Shown piece after piece: positions 12,676 through 24,835 of a stretch of 64,000 nucleotides of DNA. The stretch lies in assembly GCA_950295325.1 (NCBI GenBank), contig OX485803.1:1982001-2046000 (forward strand). Reading direction: 5' to 3'. The notes beneath the pieces were generated by a model. It worked only from the letters and a program-made list of their open reading frames with translations, was not told where the DNA came from and ran no database searches. Within the stretch, counting starts at the first letter, position 1, and every line of letters starts with the position of its first letter. The DNA comes from Polytrichum commune. Taxonomy: Eukaryota > Streptophyta > Polytrichopsida > Polytrichales > Polytrichaceae. The position numbers were made by a program, and so were the translations under genes.

Positions 12676-12975
12676 TCAGAAGAAGGACTTGAGACTATAA
12701 GCTAGTACTACAATTTGAGATAGGGAAGGAAACCTACTAGAGTTGTAAAGGGGACACTCCAACACAAAGTGTGTCTCATTTTCAACTACATTTTTAGAAT
12801 ATAATTGACATAATCTTTTATCCCTGAAAATTGAGATAATTGACCACCAACCAATTTCAATGACAAGTCTATGATTTGAGGTGCGGTAAGCAACGATGAT
12901 ATTTGCGTTGGAGGCTTGTAAAAGTAGTAGAAATTCCACTGTGTGTGAAAATTTGACATGGATACTTTTTACCAA
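12676..12975 (-). pseudogene. LINE reverse-transcriptase C-terminal remnant
   Basis: A 99-codon minus frame whose middle reads RTSNHRLVIEIGWWSIISI, then a cysteine/histidine segment (RLCQLYSK, later ETHFVLECPLYNSSR). This is the layout of the zinc-knuckle region after the reverse-transcriptase domain of many non-LTR retrotransposons, usually IETGRW ... RLCxxC ... E(T/E)HFLLxCPLY. The second cysteine of the CxxC pair is a tyrosine here and nothing of the RT domain is recognisable, so it is a dead 3' fragment. Confidence 0.6.
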
Positions 12976-13559
12976 TATGTGTCTTGTTTACATTGTTTAT
13001 ATGAGGCAAAGAACCATACGATTAGAACAAGCGATGACAATATCACGATTAAAGATTATCTTCATTTGAAGTCTATTTCTTCCATTAACCTCTAAACCCG
13101 ATTTAAATAACCCCATGCACAAAAATGTGTATTTTAGCTTTAAATTTGAAATTCTTTTGGTCAATTGTGTCAAAAGTGATCCTATCTAAAATCAAACATT
13201 AAAAAAATTTCAATTTTGGAAAAGAAGCAACGGACTAAGTTCAGTGATTGGTATGAAATCAAGAATAACCTTGAAAACTCAAGATTTGTCTAGTGAAACC
13301 TAGTTGAGATGAAGTGATTGTGTATAGGAAACATTTTTTGTCGGATCCATATAAGGGCCACTTCACACATGAGACCGAAGGCTTGTTGTGACTGTTGCGT
13401 TTTAAAATCTCCCAGTGGTCGAAAAGGTTGAGACCAACCAAGTTCACTTCACACTAGAAGGTGAATGCCTAAGGGCCCATAGAAAGTATCATGAATGAAC
13501 ATTTTACATGGAAGGCTATAAAGAACATTTCATGTTCTGCTGGAATTTGCATGAGGTAG
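12976..13559. other. intergenic, nothing recognised
   Basis: No supported gene or element. Confidence 0.5.
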
Positions 13560-13950
13560 GCGTGACGCAATTCCAACATACCATGTCAGTGGTACACTCT
13601 AACCTTCTTAATATCACGCATGTGGCAACCAAAGCACACGTGGCATTAAGGAGGTATATAGTGTTAATACGGATGTGTGCTAATAGAGAACTAGTGTAGC
13701 ATGTGACATCATGGAATAGCACAAAGTCAACATTGCAATAATGATTATAGTCACAATGATGACAACGTGATGCATGCGAGCATGTGGTTGGGATTCTTGG
13801 GCGGATTACTTAATGTCAAAACCCATGATATATGGGAGGGAAATGTGACAACAAGGAGGAATATTTAAATTGAGCACATTGGTTCCCTAGAGTTTTGGGG
13901 TATAAGAGAAGGAGTGACATTATAAAGGTTAGGGTGTACAACCTTTGGTT
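13560..13950 (-). repeat. dispersed repeat, reversed partner of 19790-20150
   Basis: Shares, in reverse orientation, blocks with 19790-20150: GACTTTGTGCTATTCCAT, CACATGCxTGATATTA, TTAGAGTG, CCTCCTTGTTGTCACATTT and the AATGTCACTCC(T/C) start. No coding sequence; no terminal repeats or target duplications seen. Confidence 0.6.
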
Positions 13951-16900
13951 GAGAATCAAGGACCCTCACAGTCACATGGCCATGGCCTTTGGCTTGTGTA
14001 TGAAGTGGCCCTAAGTTGTCTTCAATATTGAAGTCTTCAACACCTGTCAAATGCCATTTTGGTCGTCAAAGAAGGCCTTTTTTTTAAGCACTTCACAAAA
14101 ATGTGCTCTACAAAGTTTCCACCAATCACAATGAAGGTCTCTCCAAGAACTGCCTGTCACAAAAATACAGTGGCTACAATTTGCAAATAGAAAATAGCTG
14201 GACTCCAATCTTGGCACTCTAGCAAACATTTCCAAATTCCAATAACTCCTGTAATTTTGACTTTGCAACTTCAACTCAACATTGACTGCAACCTCAACTC
14301 GGCACTATGGGAGTCGGCATTGCAATATCTACCGTAGAGATATTGCAGAGAGTATGTAAGTCTTCAACTCAAACCCCTCAATTTCTAGCAAGCTTCGACA
14401 CTTGGTGCGTTAAGTTTTCTCATTCAGTTTTAGTCTCTACAAGGGAGGAGGGGCTTCTGTGTTGGACCTTCAAATTTCCAAACGAATTTCAACCCGTAGA
14501 TTTGTTATTGAAAGGGTTGATTTCCACTTCCAATTGTTTCGATTTCGAGGTACAAACAAATCTGATTGTTAAAAAAATGCAACAAATCACACTACAGGAA
14601 TTGCTTTGCCTGTATAATTTTTGTGCGAAATTCACAGTGAGCTTATTAAGGACTATGTGTCCCATCCGTGATCTTGGAACTCAATCCTGTTCATTGGTGA
14701 AGGAATCTAATTTCTTGCAATCTTTGCTCTCCGGTTCCGTGGTCGCATGCATTTTTTTGTGAAGTGTTGCAAAAAAGTTTGAAAGTCTGAGTGAAGCGTG
14801 ATAATTTTGAAGCCCTTCACATTGAAATGCATGTGCACACTTCAAACTTGAACACTGGCCCTAAGTATGCGTATGTGCAACAAGTCCCTCTTGGCTCAAA
14901 ATCTCACATCTACTTATGAGAGAAAAGAAGAAGAAGAAGAAGAAGAAGAAAAAAAAAGGTCCCAAAATCGCGGTTTCACTTGCACTCGTATTCTAGTGCT
15001 AGAGAAAGCTAACTTAATTAGTTCCCGGAAACCCCTCACAACAGTGCCGGCGCACCCGATTATAAGGATCTCTGTAAAGAGTGGCTTCACCCCTGATTGT
15101 CCGCTACTAGTATCTCACTCCACAAATTTCTCTCTTATTTAAAAGAGTGCACAATCCTATCAAGTCTCGGTTTAGCATGAGATCCGATTCCCCGTGAGTG
15201 AGACCGGGACTAAGTTAAAGCACGATCACAGTCTTGAGGTGGCACGTGTATCATAATTTTTTTTATAAAAAATAAAAATAAATAAAAATCACTGATACAT
15301 GTGAGTTGGAGCAATTGATCGTAAGCAACAAAAGTTAGTTCTTAAAAGTTGGGACGGACCCTTTTTTTTCCCCAAATTTTCAAGAAAGTCAAAACGGCGA
15401 CAATCATTGGAGTGATGAAGCCACATAAGGATGATATTACATATTTCAGCCAAACATAGACACATTAATCCACATTTGGCAGTTTCATCCTAGTTTAAGG
15501 GATTTTCTTCTGGCCATTTCATCCATAGAAATGGAATATTTGTTTATATATTTTGAGGATTTACAATCTGGCATTTTACGTCCAAAAAATTAGTGTTGAT
15601 TGGGATTTGGGCCTTCAATGTATGTAGGTATGTACTCAAGTGATTAAATTAATTGATTAGCCTTAATCTTGGATATTATTTAGTAAGAAAAGGAAGGTAA
15701 ATGGTTGGATAAGAGTGTGCCTCTAATCCGGCCCTTCCAAATGTGTCCTCGGAAGTCTTTGAAGCTAATTATAATGTCAAATATCTAAAGTAAGTAGCAT
15801 CCGACATGAATACTACTTTAAGATGTATTTTTTAGATGGAGAAGAAGTATACTCACATGCATAATATTCTTCTCATCAATTGACATTGGTGTGAGAAAAC
15901 ACCATTGTGAAAGGGTCTTTGTTGGTTTGTAAAGGGGTGCATTTCTATCATTTAAAATGAAAGTTGGATGTGGATTTTCATATATGTACTTCTTGTGTCA
16001 TCAAGAGGGTGTGTTATTAAGACCAAAAATTCGTGGCAACTATGTTATTTGGAAGTGAATATGTTGGGGGACCCTTATAGTTTTTTTTAAACATATTCAA
16101 TCTCATATTTATTATCAAAACCCCAAATTAGTGTAATGGCATTTAGTTGGGATAAGACAATCATAAATTTTTGAGAGGTAATTTTTACCAACCCTCCTAA
16201 CATGATTGCCACTTGCAGTTCTAACCATGCTTGACAATCCAATGCCAATGTGTTGAATTAACATCAAAAATGACAATAAAGGATTGTGACTGGAGAGGGT
16301 TGGAATTTACTTTCTCAACGAAAACTTGAAATTTGGTATTAAAACAAAATGCAATCTCCACCAAACTCATTTGAAGTGGCCTATAGGGATCAAAACAAGC
16401 CCAAATTGATTGAATTGTAAGTTGGCAAATGCTTCTTGCAATCTATACACAACAGAAGACGTGATGGTAGTGATGATGATGAGGTTGTCATCCCACTGTT
16501 CCCCACCATTATTGCCTAAGAACTAAAAAAAGTTTCAAAAGAAAGAAGACCACATGACAAAGACTCCCCCAAAAATTAATAATAATAATAATAATAAAAG
16601 ATCATGACAAAAGAAATAGGAAACACATGTAGAAAGGTGGGGGGACTATAAGTTCAAAAGGTAGGTATGGTGGGGAAAACCCATTTGTGCATGGCATAGA
16701 TGGGGGCATGGAGGAGGGTCATGGGGGGCTTATGAGCATGGACATGCACATACATACGCATGGTGGGTACATACAGACATGGGAGACATCAAGGCACAAC
16801 TCATGAGCATATGAGATTGGGTTGACCCAACATATTAATTCATATGCACGATATGCATGGGTCCAAGCTACACAAAATATTGTATTTAGTGTCATATAGT

Positions 16901-17175
16901 ATTTTATATCATTGCAATAACTTTTGTAATGACGCTTTCTATGCATGCATAACTTTACAAATGTTGTCATCCCAACTTACTTTCAATTCATCCAAATGCC
17001 AACTATTGAAACAAAGTTTGATATATTATGTATCCTAACAATTGTGCAACGTAATAGTATCCAGAATGATTGAAATTAGGATGACATTTCACTTAAGTAA
17101 GTGACAACAATTGCAACATCATAAATCCATGATGCCCAAAGACTTTTTACAAGGAATGACAAATAACGTAAGGTA
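13951..17175. other. intergenic with microsatellites
   Basis: A 151-codon plus frame at 14307-14762 has no family match and no exon context, so I do not call it a gene. An AAG microsatellite is at 14925-14950 and a TAA microsatellite at 16577-16597. Around 15246-15301 a short inverted pair (CACGTGTATCAT against TGATACATGTG) encloses an A/T-rich loop. Confidence 0.5.
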
Positions 17176-17177
17176 TA

Positions 17178-17290
17178 CATTTAGTGTTGGTGACACTGCA
17201 CGGGTGGTTTACAATTAGTATTGAGCAAGACAAATAGAATTGTTGACACCAAATACAACATTTAGTGTAGTTATGATACATTATCTATGT
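17178..17290. repeat. ATTTAGTGT MITE-like repeat
   Basis: About 110 bp starting ACATTTAGTGTTGGTGACA, passing TTTACAATTAGTATTGAGCA and ending CATTTAGTGTAGTTA. The same order occurs at 43128-43222 and, partly reversed, at 20.75 kb. Confidence 0.6.
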
Positions 17291-17512
17291 GTGTCCATTC
17301 TACATTTGACCAAATTTGTGAAATATGAAGATCTTCTCTGACTACTCAAAAGAGAGTCCCTTCAAAAGACCATAATATCACCCTCGAGACCGCCTCTTCT
17401 TTGAGAAGTGTATTTTGATATTGGATTTCGTCAATGGTCCTTTTCTTTTTGCAAGGCATGTCTTGAGTGTTACAAAAACACCTCTTGTGCACCAATTTTG
17501 AGGTGTTCCTTA

Positions 17513-17886
17513 GGGCCGGTTTACACTACGGTGGAGAAGTCCACCAGTCAAGAAAAAAAGGGCGTTTCTCAATTGTGATTGGTCGAAAATGCAACTCTTG
17601 ACCGGTGGGTGTTTACACTAGGTGAAGAAAACAATGGTGGTGAACTTTTCTCATGGATGATAAAATGACATGGCCGCCTACATGGCGGCACTTTTTGGGG
17701 TTGGGCTTCTCCGGCCTCTTGAGGCTGGACAAGAAACTCCTCCTCCGGAGAAGCCCAACTCAATAAAAATATTTTATTGCCTTTAATTCTTCTCCGGCAC
17801 ATCCACCATTTGCCTCATATAACCATGTCTTGGCCAAGCATTCTTGACCGACCGGAGGCCTTCTCCACCGTAGTGTAAACCGGCCC
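17513..17886. mobile_element. PIF/Harbinger (Tourist-like) MITE
   Basis: A 374-bp element with perfect 27-bp terminal inverted repeats beginning GGGCCGGTTTACACTACGG. It is flanked on both sides by TTA (17510-17512 and 17887-17889). A 3-bp TTA/TWA duplication with G-rich termini defines Tourist-like MITEs of the PIF/Harbinger superfamily. It has no coding capacity. Perfect arms suggest a fairly recent insertion. Confidence 0.85.
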
Positions 17887-18009
17887 TTAGGCTTAGCGGC
17901 TCTAGCATTGCGAGATTCAAAAGAATTCCCATCAAGGTGGAATGAGATGAGTTTTGTACTTCTTTTATAGATATAGATATAGATTCATCTACCAATTCTC
18001 AAAAGTGTA

Positions 18010-18200
18010 TTTTTTGTTTTTTTTTTGAGACAGATGGCCGATAGGCCAGCGTCAAAGCACAGGAGGTAGTTGACCACCTGGCAAGTTTTCCGTCAAGTAG
18101 AGAGGAGATTTCACAGCCGGGATTCAAACCGCCAACATCTTAGTATTTTCCAAAATTGATCAAGTAAGTCTTATATGCAGCTCAGTGGGTTTTTTTGCCA
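18010..18200 (-). mobile_element. tRNA-derived SINE, minus strand
   Basis: Read on the minus strand it contains a pol III B-box-like GGTTTGAATCC (18120-18130), about 90 bp of body ending GGCCATCTGTCTC, and a poly(A) tail (18011-18026 as T on plus). The A box region, upstream, is not clear, and I see no target duplication. Order and tail fit a plant SINE; tRNA parent unknown. Confidence 0.55.
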
Positions 18201-19789
18201 AAGAAAGTAGGTTACAATGTTGTGCAAATCGAACCTCTAACCACATATCCAATATGTTCTTTAGAAAGATGCCATGTGGATGATTTTAAAAAATCATAAA
18301 TAATTTGGACTTCAATAGTCTAGAATCCAAATGCTTACTTTAGAGTTATCCGTAAAGTTTTCTTAAAGATGGACCATCTTTGGAACTCGTTGGTTCATCT
18401 TATGTTAGAGCTTACTTTAAAAATTGGGTGAGATTCCTTGGACCTCCTCTTTCATAACATTATTCAACTGCTATTAGCCATTCTATTTTGATAATATTTA
18501 GTGACAATGCTTCAACCAAGTTTATCAAGTCAAATATGCTTAGACAAGCATTTGTAAGGTATTATTCTAGCACCTTACATCATTTAATCCCAACCCCACC
18601 CAACATGGCCACTCAACTAATTAATGTTGTATTCAATCTCAAAACTTTGAGAACTTCAAAATGTATTACATGGTATGCACATGGGATTCACCATCCTAAA
18701 CTTCAAATCGATCTATGCAAGGCTAGGTTGGTCCATTGATCCAAGTATGACAAGCTATATAGTTGGTTCTTTGTATCCCGGCTTCACTCGTTTAAGTTGT
18801 TAGTTTAACAAGCATTAAAAACACCTTGGGTGACTTTATGGATTATGCCCCCTTCCCACTTGACTTTAGCTTAGCCTTAAATTTCATTCTAAGAACACGG
18901 CCTTCACACCATTGATGCTATTTAGTCCTAAGCCTAGTTGGCAAATGATGTTCCATGTTTTAAAAACAAAGGTTTAAGCCTCAAGGATTAGGCACACGGC
19001 CTAGGCTTCCACAACCTAGGGTGGCCCTTGGAGGATGTGGGCTGCAATAACAAAAAGTAAAACATTGAACACAACAGTAAAATATTACAATAAAAACACA
19101 TTTTTAACCATTGGGTAGAATACATGCAATATGTTTATTGTGTTGGGGTAAAACATATGCTACATTTTTACTAAATTATGCAACCTGCGCGGTGGCTAGC
19201 CTTGGTGACAACCGCGTTTTTGTTGTGTTGTACCACAACTTGCTCAACTACTTGGCCTCCCCAGCTGTTAAGAACAATTGCAGGGGCAACAAAGTTGGGC
19301 CATGTTCCCAGCCTTTCAAGCACCGACCCTCCCATTGGTACCTAGAGATGAGGCAAGAATGTAGGACCTTTAAAAGTGTTGTCTTTGGCCCTTTTGATTG
19401 GTTGCTTTTAGTCTTAGCTATGAGGCCACGAGGAGCTCCATTAACAAAAACCGATGGCAAGATAAATGAGTGATAAGGCGTTTGGGGATGGGACAAAACC
19501 TATCCAACATTCATTGCTTGACACATAAAACAATGAACATGTGTGAAAGCTACTTAATGAAAACCTACTTGAAAATCTTCAGAGCAAGTTCTTGTAGGTG
19601 CACCAGGATAGTCGGTGCCTCTGCTATAGCCGAGAGAGCTTTACCCAGTTCTTAGGAAACACTTTGGTTATTTGGTAAAGTCAAATGAGAAGGGGACATT
19701 AGCTCTAAAACGCACATTTTAGCCAACTCACCTAGAGTTTGATCTTGAGACTCTACCTATGACTTTAATTACACTCTAACCTCTGTAAT
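18201..19789. other. intergenic, nothing recognised
   Basis: A 120-codon plus frame at 19111-19473 shows no family signature and no splice context. Otherwise no supported feature. Confidence 0.5.
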
Positions 19790-20150
19790 ATCACCCTCCT
19801 TAATGTCACCCCCTCTCTTATATCTACAAACCCTTGGGAGTGGATGTTCTCAAGTCAAATCTCCCTCCTTGTTGTCACATTTGCCTCCTATATATCCTAG
19901 GTTTTGACAATAAAGTAATCCACCAAAGACTCCAAACTACACACTAGCACGCATCACATTGTCAACATTGTCATTATGGTCATTATGGAAATGGTGACTT
20001 TGTGCTATTCCATAATGTCACACACTACACCAATTCTCTATTATCATGCATCCAATGTTCACGCTACATAACTCCAACTGTCACATGCACTTTGGTTGCC
20101 ACATGCATGATATTACGAAAGTTAGAGTGCATTTCAAAATCCTCCCAATG
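19790..20150 (+). repeat. dispersed repeat, partner of 13560-13950
   Basis: Forward copy of the repeat described at 13560-13950, starting at the ATATCACCCTCCTTAATG block and ending near AAATCCTCCCAATG. Diverged; non-coding. Confidence 0.6.
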
Positions 20151-20328
20151 TTCCTAAAAAAAAATCTCCAAAGAGAGTGCTTCCATGTAGATCAATCTAG
20201 AGATTTCATCCTTGTGGCAAGTCAAGGTAAGAAACACATCTTATGATAAATTGTTCCTACAATTATAATTTTTAAAAAATAAAAGAAAAAGACATATTCT
20301 GCTTTTCTTATTGATCAACTACATTGAG

Positions 20329-20468
20329 CATAATATTACTCAGATGATGACCTATGTTTAACTGCCCTAACTTGAGATTCAATATGAAGCATTGGGATTC
20401 CAGCATCCCGAGGCTTCAAATCTATTGTGGGGCCCATAAACAAAGCTCATCATCTGAGTAATGTTATG
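20329..20468. ncRNA. 140-nt long-stem hairpin (MIRNA-like or foldback MITE)
   Basis: Bases 20329-20350 pair with 20447-20468 over 22 bp with one mismatch (CATAATATTACTCAGATGAT arm). The pairing continues inward imperfectly, and 20383-20396 pairs with 20403-20416 next to a short loop. Stem length and bulge pattern are like a plant MIRNA precursor, but young foldback MITEs look the same. No known mature miRNA was recognised. Confidence 0.4.
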
Positions 20469-20739
20469 AGTTTGGCACACTACTCATGAATTGGACAATG
20501 CTCATTTAATAAGAATGCAGATTGACTTGCTTTATTTAAGAAAAGTGCCTTTTGGGTGTGGCTAGTTTAAGAATAATAATTAAATCAGATGCATGCACGA
20601 GTCTCCGCAACCGTAAGACTACACTGTTTGTCTAATTAGTGTGTGTTACCATTTTGAGTTCCGTGTTGCTATAAGCTTTGCCAACACTATCATTTTTCTA
20701 CCAACTAAGTTATTTGATATTTTGCGGTGTGCATACTAA

Positions 20740-21075
20740 CTACACTAAATACGATATTTAGTGTTTGATTATATTTAGTGTTGTTACCACCCTATCTTGC
20801 TCAACGCTAATTTTCAATTCTTTGATAATTAGTGTTAGACATAAATGCACCACCACCTTCCCTACCACCACCTGTGTTCTCCTTTTATCATTGTTTAATT
20901 TTTTTTCATATCCTTACTAACACTAAATTCGTGCATGTAACTTCCACATATTACCATAGTTGATATTTAGTGTTTGAGCTTACATTTAATGTTACTTACT
21001 TTCATAGGATTAGTGATATTTAGTGTATGCATTCGTATTTAGTGTATCTAACACTAAATATCATATTTAGTGTAG
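20740..21075. repeat. cluster of ATTTAGTGT motifs in both orientations
   Basis: Roughly a dozen copies of (A)TTTAGTGT or its complement ACACTAAAT within about 330 bp, some as direct palindromes such as CACTAAATACGATATTTAGT. The motifs are the end sequences of the small repeat at 17178 and 43128, so this is probably several nested or decayed copies. It lies 310 bp downstream of the SAP18 stop codon. Confidence 0.55.
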
Positions 21076-21383
21076 ATTTGATTATGTTTGAACTATAATG
21101 AGACGATTACAAGATACAATTCCCTAAGTCCGGTGTCTGAAGATAAGAATTATCTCAGACCCCTAGTTTTGAACCCGGACCCTAACAGCAATAATCAAGA
21201 TTGATTGTGTTCATTCATACATTGACATTGTCAGTCCCTTTCTTCCTGCAGCTGAGCAAGTCATTCAGATTTCCCCTACAAATTTGATTGTACAAAGCTT
21301 GTGACCAGAACTCCAGACTTCTCACATAACCTCACCATATGTACCTACAAGTTTTTAACACACACACCAGAAATTGGGCCCAT

Positions 21384-24300
21384 TCAACTATATATTGCCA
21401 CATCCAAGAAGTCCCCAGTCTGCATAACAACAACAATATGATGTGAGTTTTCAGGAGAGTGAAAACATCAACAGCTTTCCAGATATTTCAAGAGCATAAC
21501 CACATTGTTGTTGGAGAAAAAAGCAATTAGAAAGGTTGGATTGTGTACCTGAAAGTTAAGCTCTGCAAGGCTGCGGAAATCATCTCCTCTTCTTGATGAC
21601 GGTGTTGAATGTGTCATGCCTACCTGTTAGCCACAAATTTAACAGTACTCAGATCGTGTGCTTATCAATGTAAGCAACATGAAAAGATTGTCTCACGCTC
21701 ATGTATGGCTCATTTTGTTTATTCATGTAACATTTGCACATTCCCTAGGTATGACAACAAAAGCAAGACACTCATAACCACACACTCCATCTACATAGCT
21801 TCATGCAAGAGAGTAGAGAGCTTACAGTGCGGATCACATTTCGACCACGTAGGTCTGGGTACACAAATGCAAATGACAAACGTGCATCACGCTTCCTTGC
21901 TGCTGGGGCTACCTCCTTCACCTATAACAAGCAGGCAGCAGCAGTTAATATTTATAAGCTCATGACAGCCACACCAGGTGTGCACTACAGAGTCCACAGA
22001 CTAAGGGCATAAGTTGCATGTGTTATACAAAAAAAGTTATTCATGTCATACTTGTTGCAACCACACCAGTCAAAAGACAATGGATCCTAGATGAAATTTA
22101 TATAGGGCATCAACTCTATCTCAAGGGTTTAGTGCAAACAGCCACAAGATCTTTATAAGAGACATAACTTACCAGATCTGTCAGTTCCCGCAAAGTGGCA
22201 TCTCGCCATGTGTAAATTTGGACCTCATCCTTTGGCACCTTACCTCGAATGCTGAAATCTTCTACAGTGTGGTGGGCTCCATTCTGCTTAAAAAAATAAG
22301 GAATGCAAAGTGGTGCTACTGTCAGATAAACTGTACACTCATCCAAAGTGACAATGCAACAGATATAGAAAAACTAAATGATATAGGCTCACTTATCAGC
22401 ACACTGAAAATCACTTCATGACAACAAGCATGGGTTTCATTGAAGATTGAGAACCTTTGTGAAGACCCGAAGAAGCAACGGACATGTCTGCATCCAACCC
22501 ATAAAAACATCCATCAGCAATATTACATATAACACTCTACGGTAACACTTCCTCTACCATGTGCAGATGACTATGTCCTCCAAATGTTAACACCATAAAT
22601 GAGTCTTAGGCATCAATACTTATTGAAAGCCAAGGGAGATAGTCATCAATGTCTCAATATCTACAAAGCAACTCTAAATGTAGTCATTTGTGCTTAGACC
22701 TGAAAGTAAAGAATTAATGACTGCAAATGGTCCCGAAGAGAGTAAGGTAGAGTAAGGCTGACTGCAATCCCTCCTTCTTAAATCAATACTGAGTATGATG
22801 TGGTTAGATACAGGTAATGAACTGTATATTTGCTAAAGAAAGGGAAAGACTAGTCTGCTGCGGTTACATTGCGCACAATGCTCAACCAATCTGGTTTGAA
22901 TCATATTATTCAAAAATTCCTCAGCAGGTTGATAGGATTGAGACTTTCCATACTTTACAGGATAGGTGAAGACAGAATAGTCATTCCAACTGAGCACATG
23001 AAGACTCTCGTACCCTGAAAACAAGTCTTTAAATTAATGGCTATAAAACCTTAATATCCTATTGCCAAATTCTTTGCCTTGATCTCTAAACCATTAAGTA
23101 TTTAAATTTCCCTCCATTTATAAAATCAACCATTTTCCTATATTGCATACTAGTAAGTTCATCGCCTTTGATAAGAAAAATCCAGTATATCCACAGTGGG
23201 CTTAAACCCTCAACGCTCAACATTTTTGAAACAAAAGGTTGCAGCCCACACTTTCTCAACTGTGCGTCTTCAAAATCTGGTGAGAACTACTTGAAGAATC
23301 ATATCGGTCTTGGCAAGGGTTTGCTAAAGAATCGTTGATGGTTCAATGTAGCCATCCTGGCCCAGATAAAGTGTCCAGAAAATATTGAAGTATTGAATAA
23401 AGGCAGGCTCCAGGATTAAATATCGAGGAATCTCCTTCCAAACCCCACAGCCGGTTACTCAGCCATTGCTAAGTAATATGAGGTTGGGAGGGAGGCCATA
23501 ATACCAGCACTTGAGTTCTGGTGCAACCTACCACATATGGTTCACCCAAGGTATCCAGGTGAACTATATTTTTTCAACCAGTTATGTGGGAACCTAGGGG
23601 CTTGCCCTTGGAGGAGATAAGATAGATGCAGACCAGCTTCTCCACGCCCATCCATTCAAGGTGTAAACCATTGAAAGGAGGCAGTAGTCTTTGGGGGGCC
23701 TTTAATTCTCATAATGCCCGTCTTAGGATTACACCAACTCGAAGATAAAGCATCGACACCACAATTTACGCTCGTGGCAACATTGGAGTCATCTTTCTTT
23801 CCTTTCCTTTCTTTGAAAACTTCTGCAAAACCCTAACCCCAACTGCAGGAAAAGATTGTTGTGTCCTCCACTAATTGAGACCGAAAAACCATCCGAGCAT
23901 GACAAGTCAGTGCCAATGAATTCCTCATCCTTAAAACATTCTCCTTTATTCAAAAAAACACATAACATTCTTAAGTAGCCTATGTAGGCTCCGGTGCAAA
24001 TGGAATAATTCTTGGGTACTCCGGACAACCCAAGAGCGATTCATTTGGGAAACATCTTTTCAGTTGAATCTTGATAGATGGAAGAAGGCTTTGTGTCCAT
24101 ATATAGTCATCAACAATGAAGTCATGTCGACTAATGAAGCTTAATGCCACTTGACCAGGCTCCATGGCATTCATGCATGTACTAAGGACCTGAATTCTCG
24201 AAGAAAATTTACTCTTGAAGCCAGAAAAAGAAAGAGAAGGATGTCCTTACACATGATGCTTAAGAATGTTATGAATATAGGTTAGCGCAAAGCAACCATT

Positions 24301-24471
24301 GGAGTATTCAGGCACAATGGCACTTCTTACCTTCTCTCGGTCGACTACAGGGATGTTGCGAGGCGGTCCAGCGGGACCTCGTGGCGCGGCCATCAAGTTT
24401 CCACCTCGTGGCGGAGGTCCCCGGGGTTGCGAGTCCGCGGGCGCTGCTGCTGGTGCTACTTGCGCTGCCAT
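21384..24471 (-). CDS. SAP18: SAP18, histone deacetylase / ASAP complex subunit
   Basis: Six exons on the minus strand, all phase 0 with GT-AG introns: 24471-24331, 22487-22455, 22283-22173, 21921-21826, 21623-21549, 21419-21384. They join into 163 residues; Arabidopsis SAP18 is about 150. Residues 1-40 are Ala/Pro/Gly/Arg-rich as in plant SAP18. The conserved core follows: VDREKTCPLLLRVFTK, then HHTVEDF, RGKVPKDEVQIYTWRDATLR, ELTDLVKEV, FAFVYPDLRG, and the end GDFLDVAIYS. SAP18 has a ubiquitin-like fold and joins Sin3-HDAC complexes and, with Acinus and SR45/RNPS1, the ASAP splicing complex in the nucleus. I chose the ATG at 24471 for its GCG-ATG-G context and homology; an in-frame ATG lies upstream at 24504. 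Intron 1 is 1.8 kb. No defect seen, so it is probably functional. Confidence 0.95.
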
Positions 24472-24835
24472 CGCCAAAGTTCCTCTCCCCTCCTCCACAA
24501 ACACTCAACACACACGAGAATGATGAAAGAGAATTCTCTTCTACAACAACATCGACCACAGCGGTAAGTTGCTAACGTCCGCAACACGAACAGTGGACAA
24601 CAATCGTGCGAGGAGAACACTTCGACGAAGCGGAGAATAGAAGAGGGTGAGGCAAGAGAGTTTTAGGGTTCAGGTTTGTGTGTATCTCTAGAATGTATGT
24701 AACTTGTAGATTCTGCGCTTGAGGTTGTGGGGCCCATATCCTTACTTGGCAATTGTTCTAAGAAATTTGTAGTTTGGAACCTAAGGTATGCGAGTGTGTG
24801 AAGTGGCTCGTTTTTTCTTGCTTTCCGTCTTCTAA
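24472..24835. promoter_or_regulatory. SAP18 5' UTR and upstream region
   Basis: GC-richer than its surroundings near the start codon and purine/pyrimidine-skewed up to about 24680. No TATA box or defined motif can be asserted; the transcription start is unknown. Confidence 0.4.

Noticed and set aside
14307-14762. 151-codon plus frame
   Set aside because: No recognisable domain, no promoter or splice context, and AT-rich surroundings typical of spacer.
24247-24575. Overlapping frames on both strands at SAP18 exon 1
   Set aside because: The GC-rich Ala/Pro/Gly exon keeps several frames open; only the minus frame continues in phase into conserved SAP18 exons.
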